Positions 13,601 through 24,408 of a stretch of 64,000 bases of DNA are shown here, in pieces (the stretch's first letter is position 1; each line of letters starts with the position of its first letter). Location of the stretch: NCBI GenBank assembly GCA_030770545.1, contig CM061102.1, forward strand, positions 2,965,501 to 3,029,500. Direction: 5' to 3'. A program made the position numbers and the translations under genes. The notes beneath the pieces were generated by a model. That model ran no database searches. It was given only the letters and a program-made list of their open reading frames with translations, and was not told where the DNA came from. This stretch comes from Macropodus opercularis. Its lineage: Eukaryota > Chordata > Actinopteri > Anabantiformes > Osphronemidae.

Positions 13601-16600
13601 TAGAGACATGTGGTACCAGGAATGACCTACCCCTTCCTGTAGTAGTGGTATAGTACCACTTCAAAGTAGATATACTATCATTAAAAATCTTAACACAACA
13701 ACTTTACTGTGCTTCTCACTGCTTGTGACATGATGAGCCAACTGGATGAAAACATGCTGCCTTTTTGCTCCAACTCGCTCTGACCCACAAATCCCATTTT
13801 TAGGTGCCTTCCAAATAAAACTCCTGACCCGTGCAGCTCTTCTTTGCTCCTTTCTCCTTCGCTAAACAAACAAACTTTACTGCCGCCGTGGAAACATCAG
13901 TTGGGTGATTTATTGCCAGCAATCAGTGCACCTGTTCAGAAATGAACGAAATATGTTCACAAGCAAATTCCTCGCTCTACAGTATCAGTTTCTAGTTTTT
14001 AACACCTATTAGTGTGAAACCCTGCTTCAGGGTTGTTTTAAAGACAAGCAGCTGCTATAAGGGAGCACCTGAGTGCGACGCCTCAGCGGAGCCGAAAGAG
14101 AACGAGAACAGGAAGAGATGGCCCACGAAGCAAAGGTGACAATTACAAAGGAAGACGGTCTCAGCAGGAGACATAGAAACGCAGTGACTGGAGGAAAAGG
14201 AAGAAGGAAAGAAGGCAAAGCGTGTGAGTGGGCTTTAGAGCAGAGGATCCCAGAATAAGTCTAAGAATAAATTATCCATTGTCAGGAATGCTGTGAAAAA
14301 TTAAGCAAAACTGCATTTGAGCTGTAGATTATTAAATTAATTTAACTGGAAAATATATATAAAATATATATTATAACAATACTGTAGCAACAACTAACTA
14401 CACAGAGCAAGCAAGGCTGATTCGGAAGGACGTCAAAGGTTTCACTCCCCAGCTGACCATTTCCGCAAAAAGCCTTCACTTTGCTGTGTAGGACGTCGGG
14501 TTTGGATCGAGAGGTCTTTGTTGGGGAATTCTTCCAATCAGCAAAACAAATTCTAGGGAGTTTACAGATCACATTTCTAAAGCTTTTGAATTTTACAGAG
14601 GTTCAGCTCTAACACAACAGCAAACCAGTAGTGACCATGAGCCGAAGAGCACAAGTCTTAAAACCTATTGATGTTTTGGGCATCAATTGGGTAACGAATG
14701 TGATACGTCTGGCACGTAGCATTTTCCAACACACTGATCTACTTTCAACATGCTTTGGCAAGAACTGCAACACTGTAACTCACAGCGAAGCAGCATCACC
14801 ACAACCTACAGCGCCTTTAAAAATAGTAGTTTGGCCTTAGCACCAGCTCTGCTGAACATACTCAAGCTAGACATGAGCAGTCAATATTACATTTAAGTAA
14901 GGAAGGGGACTGGAACGAGCCTAAGCCAATGAAGCAACAAAACAGATTCAGGCAGAATAAATAAATTCAGACTGAACGTAGAGAAAGAAGAAAGCATCAA
15001 GACAAGGGCTGCAGCGTTCTGCCATCGCGTAGTCACCTTGGAAGGAAAGGTGCTGGTTATCAAGTACTACTGCTTCTACTACTGGGGAAAAAGGCAACTA
15101 CAGTAAATGGAACATCTGACCTGGGCGTGTCTGTCACACTAAGCTTTGTGCCACATGCAGCTGCAGAGGAAACGGCGGAGAAGTGAGCCCGTCTCCATCC
15201 CCCAAGAAAAAAAAAAGAAAATTATACTTTGGATGTCCTCAAAACAATTGTGAGGTTGTGGACACAAAATGGCTGCAAAAGAAGGCGACACAGCAAACGC
15301 GTTCGCCCAAAATGTGCGTCCTGTTTAACCAGAAACAAATGAGCGTGTGAATGTTCAATGTCAGTCATAAAACGAGCAAATATTTTTCCCACATCCTGGC
15401 ACAACGAAGCAACTGTGAGAATAAAACTTACAGACGTGATCAGTAATTCAACAGCTGCTTGATTTTTACAAACCAATCAATCATACATCCATTATCCGAA
15501 CTGCTTCTCCTGTTAAAGGTTGCGGGGACTGGAGCCAATCCCAGCTGTCGTTGGGCCAGAAGCAGGATACACCCTGAGCTTAAACGTCACTCACAACAGT
15601 TATGGCTCACTGGGTGCACCGGGCTGGTCTGGGTACAGCTATTCAGTTTGATAATTAATCTAATTATATGGCAGTCGTGATACTTAATAACTGCAAATAC
15701 ATGAATGTAAAGCTCCTCCACCTTTTAAATTGTAGGATGGCAACCTTACAAAACCTGCTGATGCTCATTAAAGAAGCTTTTTCACCTTTTGAAGGAAATA
15801 AACATCTATTATTTATTCTACGTGGCATTTACTGGGACATATTGTCGGCACCTTTCTACCCGCTTTTAACACCTGGGTCCGTCGTGCATTTAATGAGAAG
15901 TGAGTCATCCTGGAAACTAAACACTCCATGTTTTAACCATGGAAAAATTTGGTCATTATCATTTTTTCCCTTTCAAACCAGCTGCAACAGATCATGAGAG
16001 TAAACTATATGCAAGTCAGGGGTGAATGTTTGCCTTCATATGTGCAGGTAAATCATTGACTCACTTATGGCAAAAGTGTCTCCTGTGTTGTCTGGCGACA
16101 ACCTATGAACCCGGCAGGACGACTCCAAGTGATACGGGACAATTATGCGTGTTTACAAGTGCGTGTCTGTACATGTTCAGAAAGTCCAGAGCAGTCTAGG
16201 GGTCTGATGCAATAAACAAAAGCAATTTTTGATGTAGCTTAACTGGACAGTCCACCTACGTTAACACTGGAAACACTGAAGGAAACGCAGCGTTACGAGT
16301 TATTAGAAAACCCTACTGTACAATAACCACCACAAACGAAAGCCCTGTAGGAGTTTTGACATAAGAAATGAGTGTCATGGTTTTTAAAATTAAATTCATC
16401 TCAATCCGAAGTTTGACGTGGTATAAAACGAGTCACCGGTTTTTCCCCTGCCATGTCCAACCAAGTCATTTTGCTAGTTATGATCAAAAGTAAATAGTAA
16501 CTACAGAGACAAGAGTAATAGAGTTTCTCACACTTCAAGAGGTTGGATGTTTGGTGCCAGAACCTGCAGCAGGTTATCTGGGGGAGGGAAAACTCCTAAG

Positions 16601-19600
16601 GCTCGAGTCTTCAACATTAACCATGTAGAGGAGGAAGCAACGCCGCTTAAATCTGAATACATTCACAGAGCAAAGTCCTATTTGTACACAGCGGTGTTCA
16701 ATTTAGATTTTCTCGAATTATGTGAATTTTTTATAGATCATAAAGCATATGATTTCAAAATACAGTTTGAAAACAACTACATTCCTGAGGTTACATTTGA
16801 AGTCTTAGTTCAACGTCTAAAAGCCAAAAGCAGCTCCTTAACAGACCGAGGGCATTCCCCTGCGCTGAAGGAGGAAGCACAGATTAAATTGATTGCATCT
16901 GTAGCAGAGGACGAGAAAAAGTGATGAACAGAGAGGAACACGAGCCGCGTGACACAAACAGAGCAGTAAAATATCTCACAGTTTAGAAAGCACGCAGGCT
17001 GAAAAGCCAACCAACAGCAAGGAGAACAGAACAGATGAATGGCCCGGTGCCCAATTGCTCCGAGGGATTTTTTTACAGTGATGGGTTCAACTGGAACGAG
17101 GCAGAAGCAGGAAATTCCACCGGCTTGATTCATCGATCACAAAACAAGTCATGACAAATCAAAAAATATACAGCGCTAGCGTTGAAACGTCCAAAAGCCC
17201 ATTTGTAATGTTTGTGTTCATGTTGGAAGTTCCCCGTTGTTCCTCTGCGCTGGTGTCACAAAGGCAAAACGTGTGAACGATCCCATGTTTAACTCTGAAT
17301 GTGTCCAAACTCGTATGATGAAACTATCGGGAATGGTGTGAAACGACACTCGACGTAACTGCTCGGCCAAATGTTGCGCTATTTCAAATCTCATGTGCAC
17401 AAGCAGAAAAATCTGCTCAAGCTGGTTTACTTTACCACATTAATGGGACAATGACTCCGAAGAAGAATCATCTGTTTGTTCTCATTCATGGGAGCAAAAC
17501 GAGCGTCTGTGCTGCATTATTCCTCAAACTATCGGCATTTGTTTGATGTAAAATTACCAAGAACTTCAGAACTGAAGCAACAGCAACAAATACAATGTAT
17601 GAGCCACTATGGATCAAAACGCAATGTTCAATTCCTCTAACATGATGCGACTATATAACACTGTTGAACGGGTTTTATTATGTCTAGATCACAAGGTACA
17701 GTACGAACTTTACTCAGTGTTTCAGACTTTCCTGAGAATGCAGCTCATATTATTACATTATTTTGAGCTCAACGTTTCCACTAACCGGTTTCTCCAGGAA
17801 CATCATAAAACGGGCCGGACTGATATGTAAATTTCCAACGCCTGTAGTTTTTTTTTTTTTGCTACATAAGAACAGAACTTGTGGAAAAAGACACTTTTTA
17901 TGCACCGTTGCACAACTGAACTACTGTAACAAACATTACACATGTTCAGGAAAACCAACAGTCACAACACAGTAACCACAGAGCAGAAGACGAAAGTGCA
18001 GTAACACGCTCAAAACGAGAAGGAACTGACTGAGTTAGAAGTGCTCTAATTTCAGGTAAATGTGCAGACCAGGCATCTTCAGAGCAAACTACCAACGTAA
18101 TTAACAGAATAATGATGAGAACTTTTAGGACGGTGTCGAGGCGACAATGGCCTGAGCTGCTCTAGTCACCAGACTCCGCGCTTCCTGTTTCCTAATTGAG
18201 TTGCTTCCAAACATAATAATCTCGTTCCCTGTTTATTAAGCACACTGAGTCAGACCAGCCAGGGCTAAATTTATCCTCACTTTTGTCATATCCCGGCACA
18301 GTTTGCTCACAGAAGTTTGGTTATAATAACATTTAGCATCTTTGTGAAATATTTGTCGTTATCGTTCGTTCATGGTTTTCTTTTCAGGCCACTACATGTT
18401 GCAGTTGTTCGAGACAACTTGATAACTTTGTCCTGGTGTTTGTCCTCATGCCTTTTGTCTTGCATTGCTTGTTTGTTACGTGCCTTTCATATATGAAGAT
18501 CCTGAATTTGTAATCGTTTCATTTACTGTATCTGACTGGCAGTGTTCATGGGTGATGACCCCCTAACACCGCATCACTATTCACCAGATGAGACAGAGTT
18601 GCTCTACTCCCATTGTACGAAACAAGCTTCACAGCTTTGCAAACCTTAAGTCTGACATTAAACACGTCATGAATAATGGATTTAAACATGCAGCTCTCTT
18701 AACGTGTGTATTTCATGTGTTTGTTTTCATAGTTTGAAGTGAATAAAAATCCAGGGGGTGTTAAATATGTTAAATGCATCATGTGGCCTTGGATGCGTTT
18801 GCAACACCTAACACCAGGGTAAACAAGTCAGCAGCCAGCCTTAAAAAAGAAACAGCTTGGCTGCTGGATCCAAGACCTGCTTTGGCTCCGTGCACTAGAG
18901 CATTCATGACTGATGCCCACTTCAAAGACTCGGTACAGTAGCTCATAGAGAAGGAAAGCGGTGGAGGGGCAGTTACAATGCAAAGTGAATGTCCTCTTTT
19001 TGGGAAACCCCCCTTTGCTGATGTCGGCCTCTACACAAGGCTTGAGGAGCCATCGAACACACAACAAGATGAATAAAAGGCAACGCTGGTTTGGACACAG
19101 TAATAGCAGTACTGTCCCGCTGCTCACAGTGCAACGCATGAGCATCACTGGCCGTTTTCACCCAGCCGGGAGGTTTGTGTTCCACATCAATGTGCGAGTC
19201 TGCCTGGCAAAAATCTATCACAAAAATCCATCGCAGCTGATGAGGGACGAGGGAAACACGCTGCAGAGGCACAGAGTTTAAAAAGTTAAAAAGCCATGAA
19301 CTGCAGCAGAGGTTATCAGGCAAAAGAAGTTCAAACAAACAATGTGGACTGAGGCTGGCAGAGTCTTAAGTGATTACAAATTCAGGAAACTGAGTCAACA
19401 CACGAGCGACTGACCTAGTTCAGCTCCAGTTTGTTTTATGTGCCTTTGATACCCACTGAAACAACTAAAGGGAACAAAGCGTAGGACGCAAAACTGCCTG
19501 CGTGCAGTTTATGTATCAACGGTTGATGGATGGCACGTACACAGAGTCAGAAACACCTGAATCTTTTATGATTATTATTATTATTATTATTATTATAAAC

Positions 19601-20212
19601 ATGCTTATTATTATTGGATACATCCCAATATTATTTTATTTTTATTCATGCAAAACATCATGTGTTTTTTATTAAATTACAGATTATACTGGTCAGTTCA
19701 TTTTCCCAGTTACACTTTGTGATCACACATCCATGGAGCAGATGAGCAGACACTAGACCCAAACTATATAAAATGTAATAAGAGTTAATTCTCCAATTGC
19801 CATCATCAACTTTCTGATTATTATAGTTAATATCAATTAATACAACTCCTGCAATGATATTTATGCTGCATAGCTCTTCTTCCACTGACCCTTTGCCTGT
19901 ATTGAACACTTTCACATACGGTTCTTTTTCAGCTGCTGTGGCATCTTAAATTAGTGCATCTCAGAACAATCACTTTAAGGCGAGGGTCTGAATGACAACA
20001 TGTTATTAAAGGACATGTGCACATTTGACTTGCACGATGTACATCCTACCATACACGAGTGTGCGTGCATGTGTTTGGATGGCATCTTCGTGTAAACAGA
20101 GATGAAAAGATACAGACAACAAGCAACCTGAGTGACAATGTGAAACGAGAGAGAGAGAGCGAGCAGCACTCTAGAGCAGATCTGTACACGTGGCCTCCCA
20201 GCCTCTCGTTGT

Positions 20213-20245
<33 letters not shown>

Positions 20246-22948
20246 TGCTGTCTGCCTCACTGTATGTTGCTGTGCTGCTTGTGTCAGAGCAGAGCTGCAG
20301 AGAGGACTTCACACCAGTTTCTTTTAACCCTTGTGTCAGGGCACAGAGCAGTTTCTGAATACACATTACGTGGCCGGGTTCCCTCTACAGTTTGCTGATA
20401 ACTCTCATACAGCTACTCATGATGCCAGGCAACCAGTTTAATTCTCCATATATTCACGTCATGATGAAAATGCAGTGTAACAAGTTAATTTCATAGAAGA
20501 CCTGCACAGCAAAAGCGTCTCAAGAACTGAAGCAAACAGCACATTCTGCACCGGAAGATGTTATATGATATATGACGTTAGATGATTAGATCAAGTAAAT
20601 TCATTAAACATGACGAAATCACCACAATCACCTGAAATGATAAGAAACAAATGACCTTACAGAGAAAAACACTGATGTAAGTAAAACCCGGTAGGTTGCA
20701 CAGTTGGTGCCATTATAACAACAGCACACGTTTCAAAAATTAGCTATAACAATAAATTAATTAAACCACGTAGGCCCAGTTAACAGCAGAAAACGTGTTT
20801 CAGTTAACACAAAATGAAAATAAAACCTCAAAATTGGAAAACTGTCCAACAAACGAACATTTGCCTCCAGCTTTACTGTGCCACCAGCGTTGCCGTCTTT
20901 TTTCGTGCAGCTTAATTAAAATCAGGCAACGAACTAAGGTTGACTAAGGTCAACAGTTCATACGCTGCACTCAACAATCCTGCACCTTAGACATCAGAAG
21001 GACAGAACCGACTGAAAATAGTTGATAGTAAGCCTGCGTTAGTCCTACTGACAGGGAAGATGATAGATCGGCCAATAAATCTGTCTTAACGATCCACTCA
21101 GGACCACTGCAGTTAGCAGGTGCCACTTCAGAGCTGTCCACTAAACACTTCTCATTCTCGCCGTGATGCACGTACACAACTGTCTCCCAGGATTCGCTGC
21201 CCTGCATTAAACATGATGCGTAACTCACACCACACCAGGGCACAATTTATGGAAACATACCAAAAGGTCGGCAGGAATAGAACAGGGTTCACTTCGGTCA
21301 CAGTGTTGCAGCTAAATAAATACAAAGAGCGATAAGAAATTTTTAAAAATGTATTTTCTGATTCTGAGCCAGCAAATAAAAAGGGCTCAAGGATACAGAT
21401 TCCAGCCTTTTTCTATTTTGGCTTCAGTCTTCAGCCAAAATCTCTTTTTCTTCTAACTACTTGTACTGACAAGTAACTAATCCTTTAAAAAAAATACACA
21501 CTGTTTTCCAAAAATGATGTGATGTGCATGGATTGGAGCAAAGTGTGCCCTGCTGCGTTTGCCCTGCACCACAGGGGGATCGGCTCTACGGTCAAAAACA
21601 TAATGTACACACAGACATACGGCGGCACAGGAACAAGTGGGAAGTGCCCTGATGCATCACTCTGCATCTGATTTAATTTAATTGAGTGCAATGCAAAAGG
21701 AAACATTCAACAAAAGTTCAGAGGTGCTTAAAAAAAAAAAACTTACCTGGAGAAGTTGACAGAAAAGGCTGATGAGGCAGAGGTGGAGGGGAGCCCATCG
21801 CTTCCCCTCTGCATTCCGGACCACTCCCCATGCCTGTTCTCTCTGGCCCAGCTGTCAGCCGCAGGAGTCAGGTTTGAAAATAGGCCAAAAGGCTTCTGAT
21901 CTTGTAGCTCCAAGCTGGAGGAGGATGGACTGGCTCTGTAGGCGTAACTCGGTCCTGCTCCGATGGCCATAGCTGAGGACATGGAGCCTCCTCCTTGGAG
22001 CGAGCTCATGCTGCCCTGGAGACACTGCGCCTGGCAGAAACTGGCACCGTCCTCCCTCTCCTGCTTGATCACGCCTTGAGTACAGATGGGGATGAAAGCG
22101 TCGTTGGCATCTTTCTCCTCCTTGATCATCACACTGGAGAGCAGTGATGGAGGCTGGTGGTGAACCTGATGCTGCTGGTGCTGCAGTAGATGCTGCTGCT
22201 GTGAATGAAGATGGTGCATGGGGCGCTGCTGTTCCGTGCCGTTCACGTTGGTGCCGTTCCCTACGTTTCCAACCAGAGATTTGGTTTTCTTTAGCAAGCT
22301 GCTGTCGGGACCGCCACCACTGCCTGCGTCATGCAGGATGGTATCCAAGTGGGCCACTTCCGAATCCAGCTCAAAATCACTGATTTCTGGCAAAGAGCTA
22401 GAAAGGTCCAGGTCTTGCCAAATCTCTGTTTCCTCGATTAGGCGGCTGCTGTTGCCGTCCAAACTGGAGCCTGGGTTTACACTTTCCATAGAAAAGTTCC
22501 CCTCCTGCTTGATGTTCTGGGGGAAAAGGTCAGGCAGAGGGAGGTTGCCCAGGACAGATGTGTCAGAGGTGTTGATGATAGAGGTGGACAACTGGTCGAG
22601 ATCAGACATGCTTAGAGACAAACTGTCGTCCAGGGTGAATAGTCCAATATCCTGGTGTTGTTTCTGCATTCGGCTGATTTTGCCCTCCTTCATATCCAGT
22701 TCCTCACTCAGGCCTAGATGCTGAGATGCCTCGAAAAGGCCTCCAAACTCTCCTTGCTCTTTGATTCCACCCCGTCCATTTGAAGCCACTGAGGGATGGC
22801 TCAGGGATCCAGAGCCGGGCAGGTGCATTGCAGACTGGAGCACTGAACCAGCTGTGTCACCTGTATCTCTGCCTACTCTGGCTCCCGTCTCCCCAAATGT
22901 CAGGCTGTCGTCTCGATTACCGTTGCGCTTGAGTCCACCCTGATCCAT
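1438..22948 (-). CDS. nr3c1: nr3c1, glucocorticoid receptor, 5' coding part (join 22948..21747, 1607..1438); 3' exons outside window
   Basis: Cortisol-activated nuclear receptor (NR3C family). Hormone releases it from cytosolic chaperones, and it then acts in the nucleus on target promoters. Two coding exons are visible. The first gives 400 codons plus 2 nt, the second 1 nt plus 56 codons plus 1 nt, so the reading frame is kept across the junction. The joined part covers the N-terminal transactivation domain and the first zinc finger (about residues 1-457). The second zinc finger, hinge and ligand-binding domain must lie left of position 1, because the gene runs leftwards. Family members are usually about 730-780 residues, so roughly 60% of the protein is present. 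Teleosts often keep two copies (GR1 and GR2). The diagnostic nine-residue insert between the zinc fingers falls at the next junction, so I cannot tell which copy this is. No frameshift or internal stop is seen. Confidence 0.97.
4110..4330 (+). repeat. Pyrimidine-rich tract (C/T about 80% by eye)
   Basis: A long plus-strand run dominated by CCCTC, CTTCC and TCTCC words inside the nr3c1 intron. It opens spurious Ser/Pro/Leu-rich frames that are not genes. Homopyrimidine tracts of this kind can form triplex (H-) DNA; no function is evident. Confidence 0.7.
7180..7209. repeat. 30-bp perfect palindrome
   Basis: The left arm TTAAATCCGTGAATT is followed directly by its exact reverse complement, with no spacer. 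The next base on each side breaks the symmetry. It lies in the nr3c1 intron and is not adjacent to a splice site or recognisable repeat. Confidence 0.95.
10087..10110 (+). repeat. (GT)12 microsatellite
   Basis: Uninterrupted GT dinucleotide run in the nr3c1 intron. A short ACACAC run follows within about 20 bases. Confidence 0.97.
15484..15577 (-). mobile_element. Fragment of a teleost-wide dispersed repeat, read on the minus strand
   Basis: The plus strand shows the familiar fish repeat signature: CATCCATTATCCG..., CTGCTTCTCCTGTTA, then GGGGACTGGAGCCAATCCCAGCTGTC and CAGGATACACCCTG. I recognise this layout from many fish genomes (usually ending in CATCCATTTTCTATACCGCTTCTCCTG when read in this direction). 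The element is truncated after ACACCCTGAG and carries many substitutions. It encodes nothing. I do not assign a family name. Confidence 0.7.
19571..19598 (+). repeat. (ATT)9 microsatellite
   Basis: ATT trinucleotide run in the nr3c1 intron, followed after a short gap by a few more TTA units. Confidence 0.95.
20215..20243 (+). repeat. (AC)14 microsatellite
   Basis: Uninterrupted AC dinucleotide run in the nr3c1 intron, with a short GA run about 55-70 bases upstream. Confidence 0.97.
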
Positions 22949-22957
22949 TTCTTTATC
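21747..22957 (-). CDS. nr3c1: nr3c1 exon with start codon and N-terminal transactivation domain (coding 22948..21747)
   Basis: On the minus strand a pyrimidine-rich acceptor ending CCTGTCAG precedes a 9-nt leader and ATG at 22948. The reading frame is open further upstream, but that part is intron-like, and the MDQGGLKRNGN start is the one typical of fish GR. The exon ends at 21747 before a consensus GTAAGT donor, splitting a serine codon after residue 400. Visible features: an acidic, hydrophobic AF1-like stretch (about residues 175-208); three psi-K-x-E sumoylation-type motifs at residues 146-149, 275-278 and 294-297; a Gln/His-rich tract at about 245-265; and a Gly/Ser-rich stretch at about 312-345. 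The segment around 290-306 (CTQGVIKQE...FCQA) closely resembles mammalian GR just upstream of the DNA-binding domain. Most of this domain is expected to be intrinsically disordered. Confidence 0.97.
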
Positions 22958-24153
22958 CTGACAGGAGGGAGGGTGCGGGTGAAAGAGGCCACAGCACAAA
23001 CACACAAATATATACACACAGCAAGAGAGAGGAGAGGGAGGTTAGTCTATAAACACACAGTCGATTTATAGGCTGACTCGTATGCACCTCAACCAAAGGG
23101 AGAAAATAGCAGCAGCCAAATTACAAAAAGCCATCTCCGTTTCTTACGCCCACATTGGAACAATATGGCACAAGCTCAAATGGCTAAAACGAGCTCAAGG
23201 CAACCTGATTAAACGTGTAGAGCACAGGTTTTGCGCAGCTTAAAGGACAACAAAGTCCATGAAGTGCACTCTCAGAAAACGGAAGATGTCAAAATCAGTG
23301 CCGCCGAACCAACATTACCAAGGCGCACTGGCAAATGGGATCGCGACGCGCAGCGCACATCAAACTTACATATTGAAAAACTTTCGAGTTCAGTGTCCTG
23401 TGATCTGATCAATGCTCGATTCCGGTCGGGTCTATTTTTAGGCGGGTGTGCTTCAAGCTCCGTGAAGCATACAGCGAGCATGAGCTCTACGGGCAACTCT
23501 TTGCAGACCTGACTTTGCGCATTGTGCCCGCGCTGCCCAGAGACCTGCGTGGAACCATTTGAATTCCCTAAGATTCTGGCTGAACTGTCATTTTTGCACT
23601 CATTCTGGTCATACAGTAGTTTCACTACGTCTCCTCGCCCACGCTACTTTACAGACGGCTCCCCGGCTGTAGCTGCTGCATTCAGACCATTTGACGCGCA
23701 ACGGTCCCCAAACTGATCCAACGGCTGCAGTCGCGAGAAGACGCATAAATTCAACGGCGCTAGAACTGAACTCCCGGTTTTCTCCGTTGCGTTTTCTAGA
23801 ACCACAACAGCACAACGCAGCGTTACAGAATTAGTGCAACCTGTTGGCGGCCGGAGGAAACTGCACTGCCTCTCGCCAAAGTCTGGGAGGGCGATAAGCT
23901 GCGGGGCCGTTGAAGTTTGTGCAACACTTTCTCTTCCTCGTATCAAAACGGTCCCCTCGAGCAGCCGCGGTGCTGCTGGTGGTGGTAGCGCGTCACACGG
24001 CGCAGCGCTGTCAGCATGCCCACGACGCAGCGCCGGGGAAGCTCACCGTCGGCCTACCTCAGCGGATGAACCATTTTTTCCCACTCTCTCTCTCTCTCTT
24101 GACAACATTTCTGCGGGCATATACACATGGGATGAGTGGAACCTGTGCGTACC
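22958..24153 (-). other. nr3c1: nr3c1 5' intron, extent depending on which first exon is used
   Basis: The acceptor at 22960-22958 only 9 nt before the start codon implies at least one upstream non-coding exon. Minus-strand donor candidates in the CpG-rich block are CACTACAG/GTACGC (exon end 24153), GCTGAG/GTAGGC (exon end 24058) and CGACG/GTGAGC (exon end 24047). Mammalian NR3C1 uses many alternative untranslated first exons, so more than one may be real. The boundaries are inferred from motif appearance only. Confidence 0.45.
24083..24099 (+). repeat. Short (CT)n microsatellite
   Basis: About eight CT units in the nr3c1 5' region. On the minus strand this is a GA run, which could act as a GAGA-type promoter element; that role is speculative. 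Confidence 0.85.
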
Positions 24154-24370
24154 TGTAGTGACAGATGAACGATTTCCACCGATTAGGTCATTTCCAAGAA
24201 GTCCCAGCTGGAAGAACATCAGAGAAATAGCGCAACGTCCAGTCAGTCAACCTTTGCAACAGTAGCCCTTCCTTGAAGCGGCGTTGCGCGGTGAAATGTC
24301 AGCTGCCCGTGAGCCAAAAAACGTTGCCCGCAATATCAACTGTTCTATAACTAAAGTCAACAACGTCGTT

Positions 24371-24408
24371 GGAGCTGGAGCTGGAGCTGGAGCTGGAGCT
24401 GGAGCTGG
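24371..24408 (+). repeat. (GGAGCT)6 hexanucleotide tandem repeat
   Basis: Six perfect tandem copies of GGAGCT plus two more bases, inside the CpG-rich 5' region of nr3c1. On the transcribed minus strand it reads AGCTCC. An open frame across it would give an Ala-Pro run, but I do not regard that as coding. A repeat this pure is likely to vary in length between individuals. Confidence 0.95.

Larger units (their letters stand above)
1608..21746 (-). other. nr3c1: nr3c1 intron between the N-terminal exon and the zinc finger 1 exon
   Basis: About 20.1 kb, bounded by GTAAGT at 21746 and CAG at 1610-1608 on the minus strand. It contains microsatellites (GT near 10.09 kb, ATT near 19.57 kb, CA near 20.22 kb), a pyrimidine-rich block near 4.1-4.3 kb, a 30-bp perfect palindrome near 7.19 kb, and a relic of a teleost repeat near 15.5 kb. 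The longest open frame (16547-16924, plus) looks like a chance ORF. I see no gene nested in the intron. Confidence 0.85.

Noticed and set aside
16547..16924. 125-codon plus-strand ORF in the nr3c1 intron
   Set aside because: No recognisable domain, AT-biased codons, no splice-site or promoter support, and it lies inside an intron. Chance ORF.
22144..22724. Plus-strand open frames of up to 168 codons opposite the nr3c1 N-terminal exon
   Set aside because: They are antisense shadows of a real coding exon; the translation is Ser/Arg/Pro-rich and has no family resemblance.
21743..23017. Upstream extension of the nr3c1 frame to an ATG at 23017
   Set aside because: The extra 23 codons (MYIFVCLCC...) cross a clear splice acceptor at 22958 and are intron; the ATG at 22948 fits the known fish GR start.
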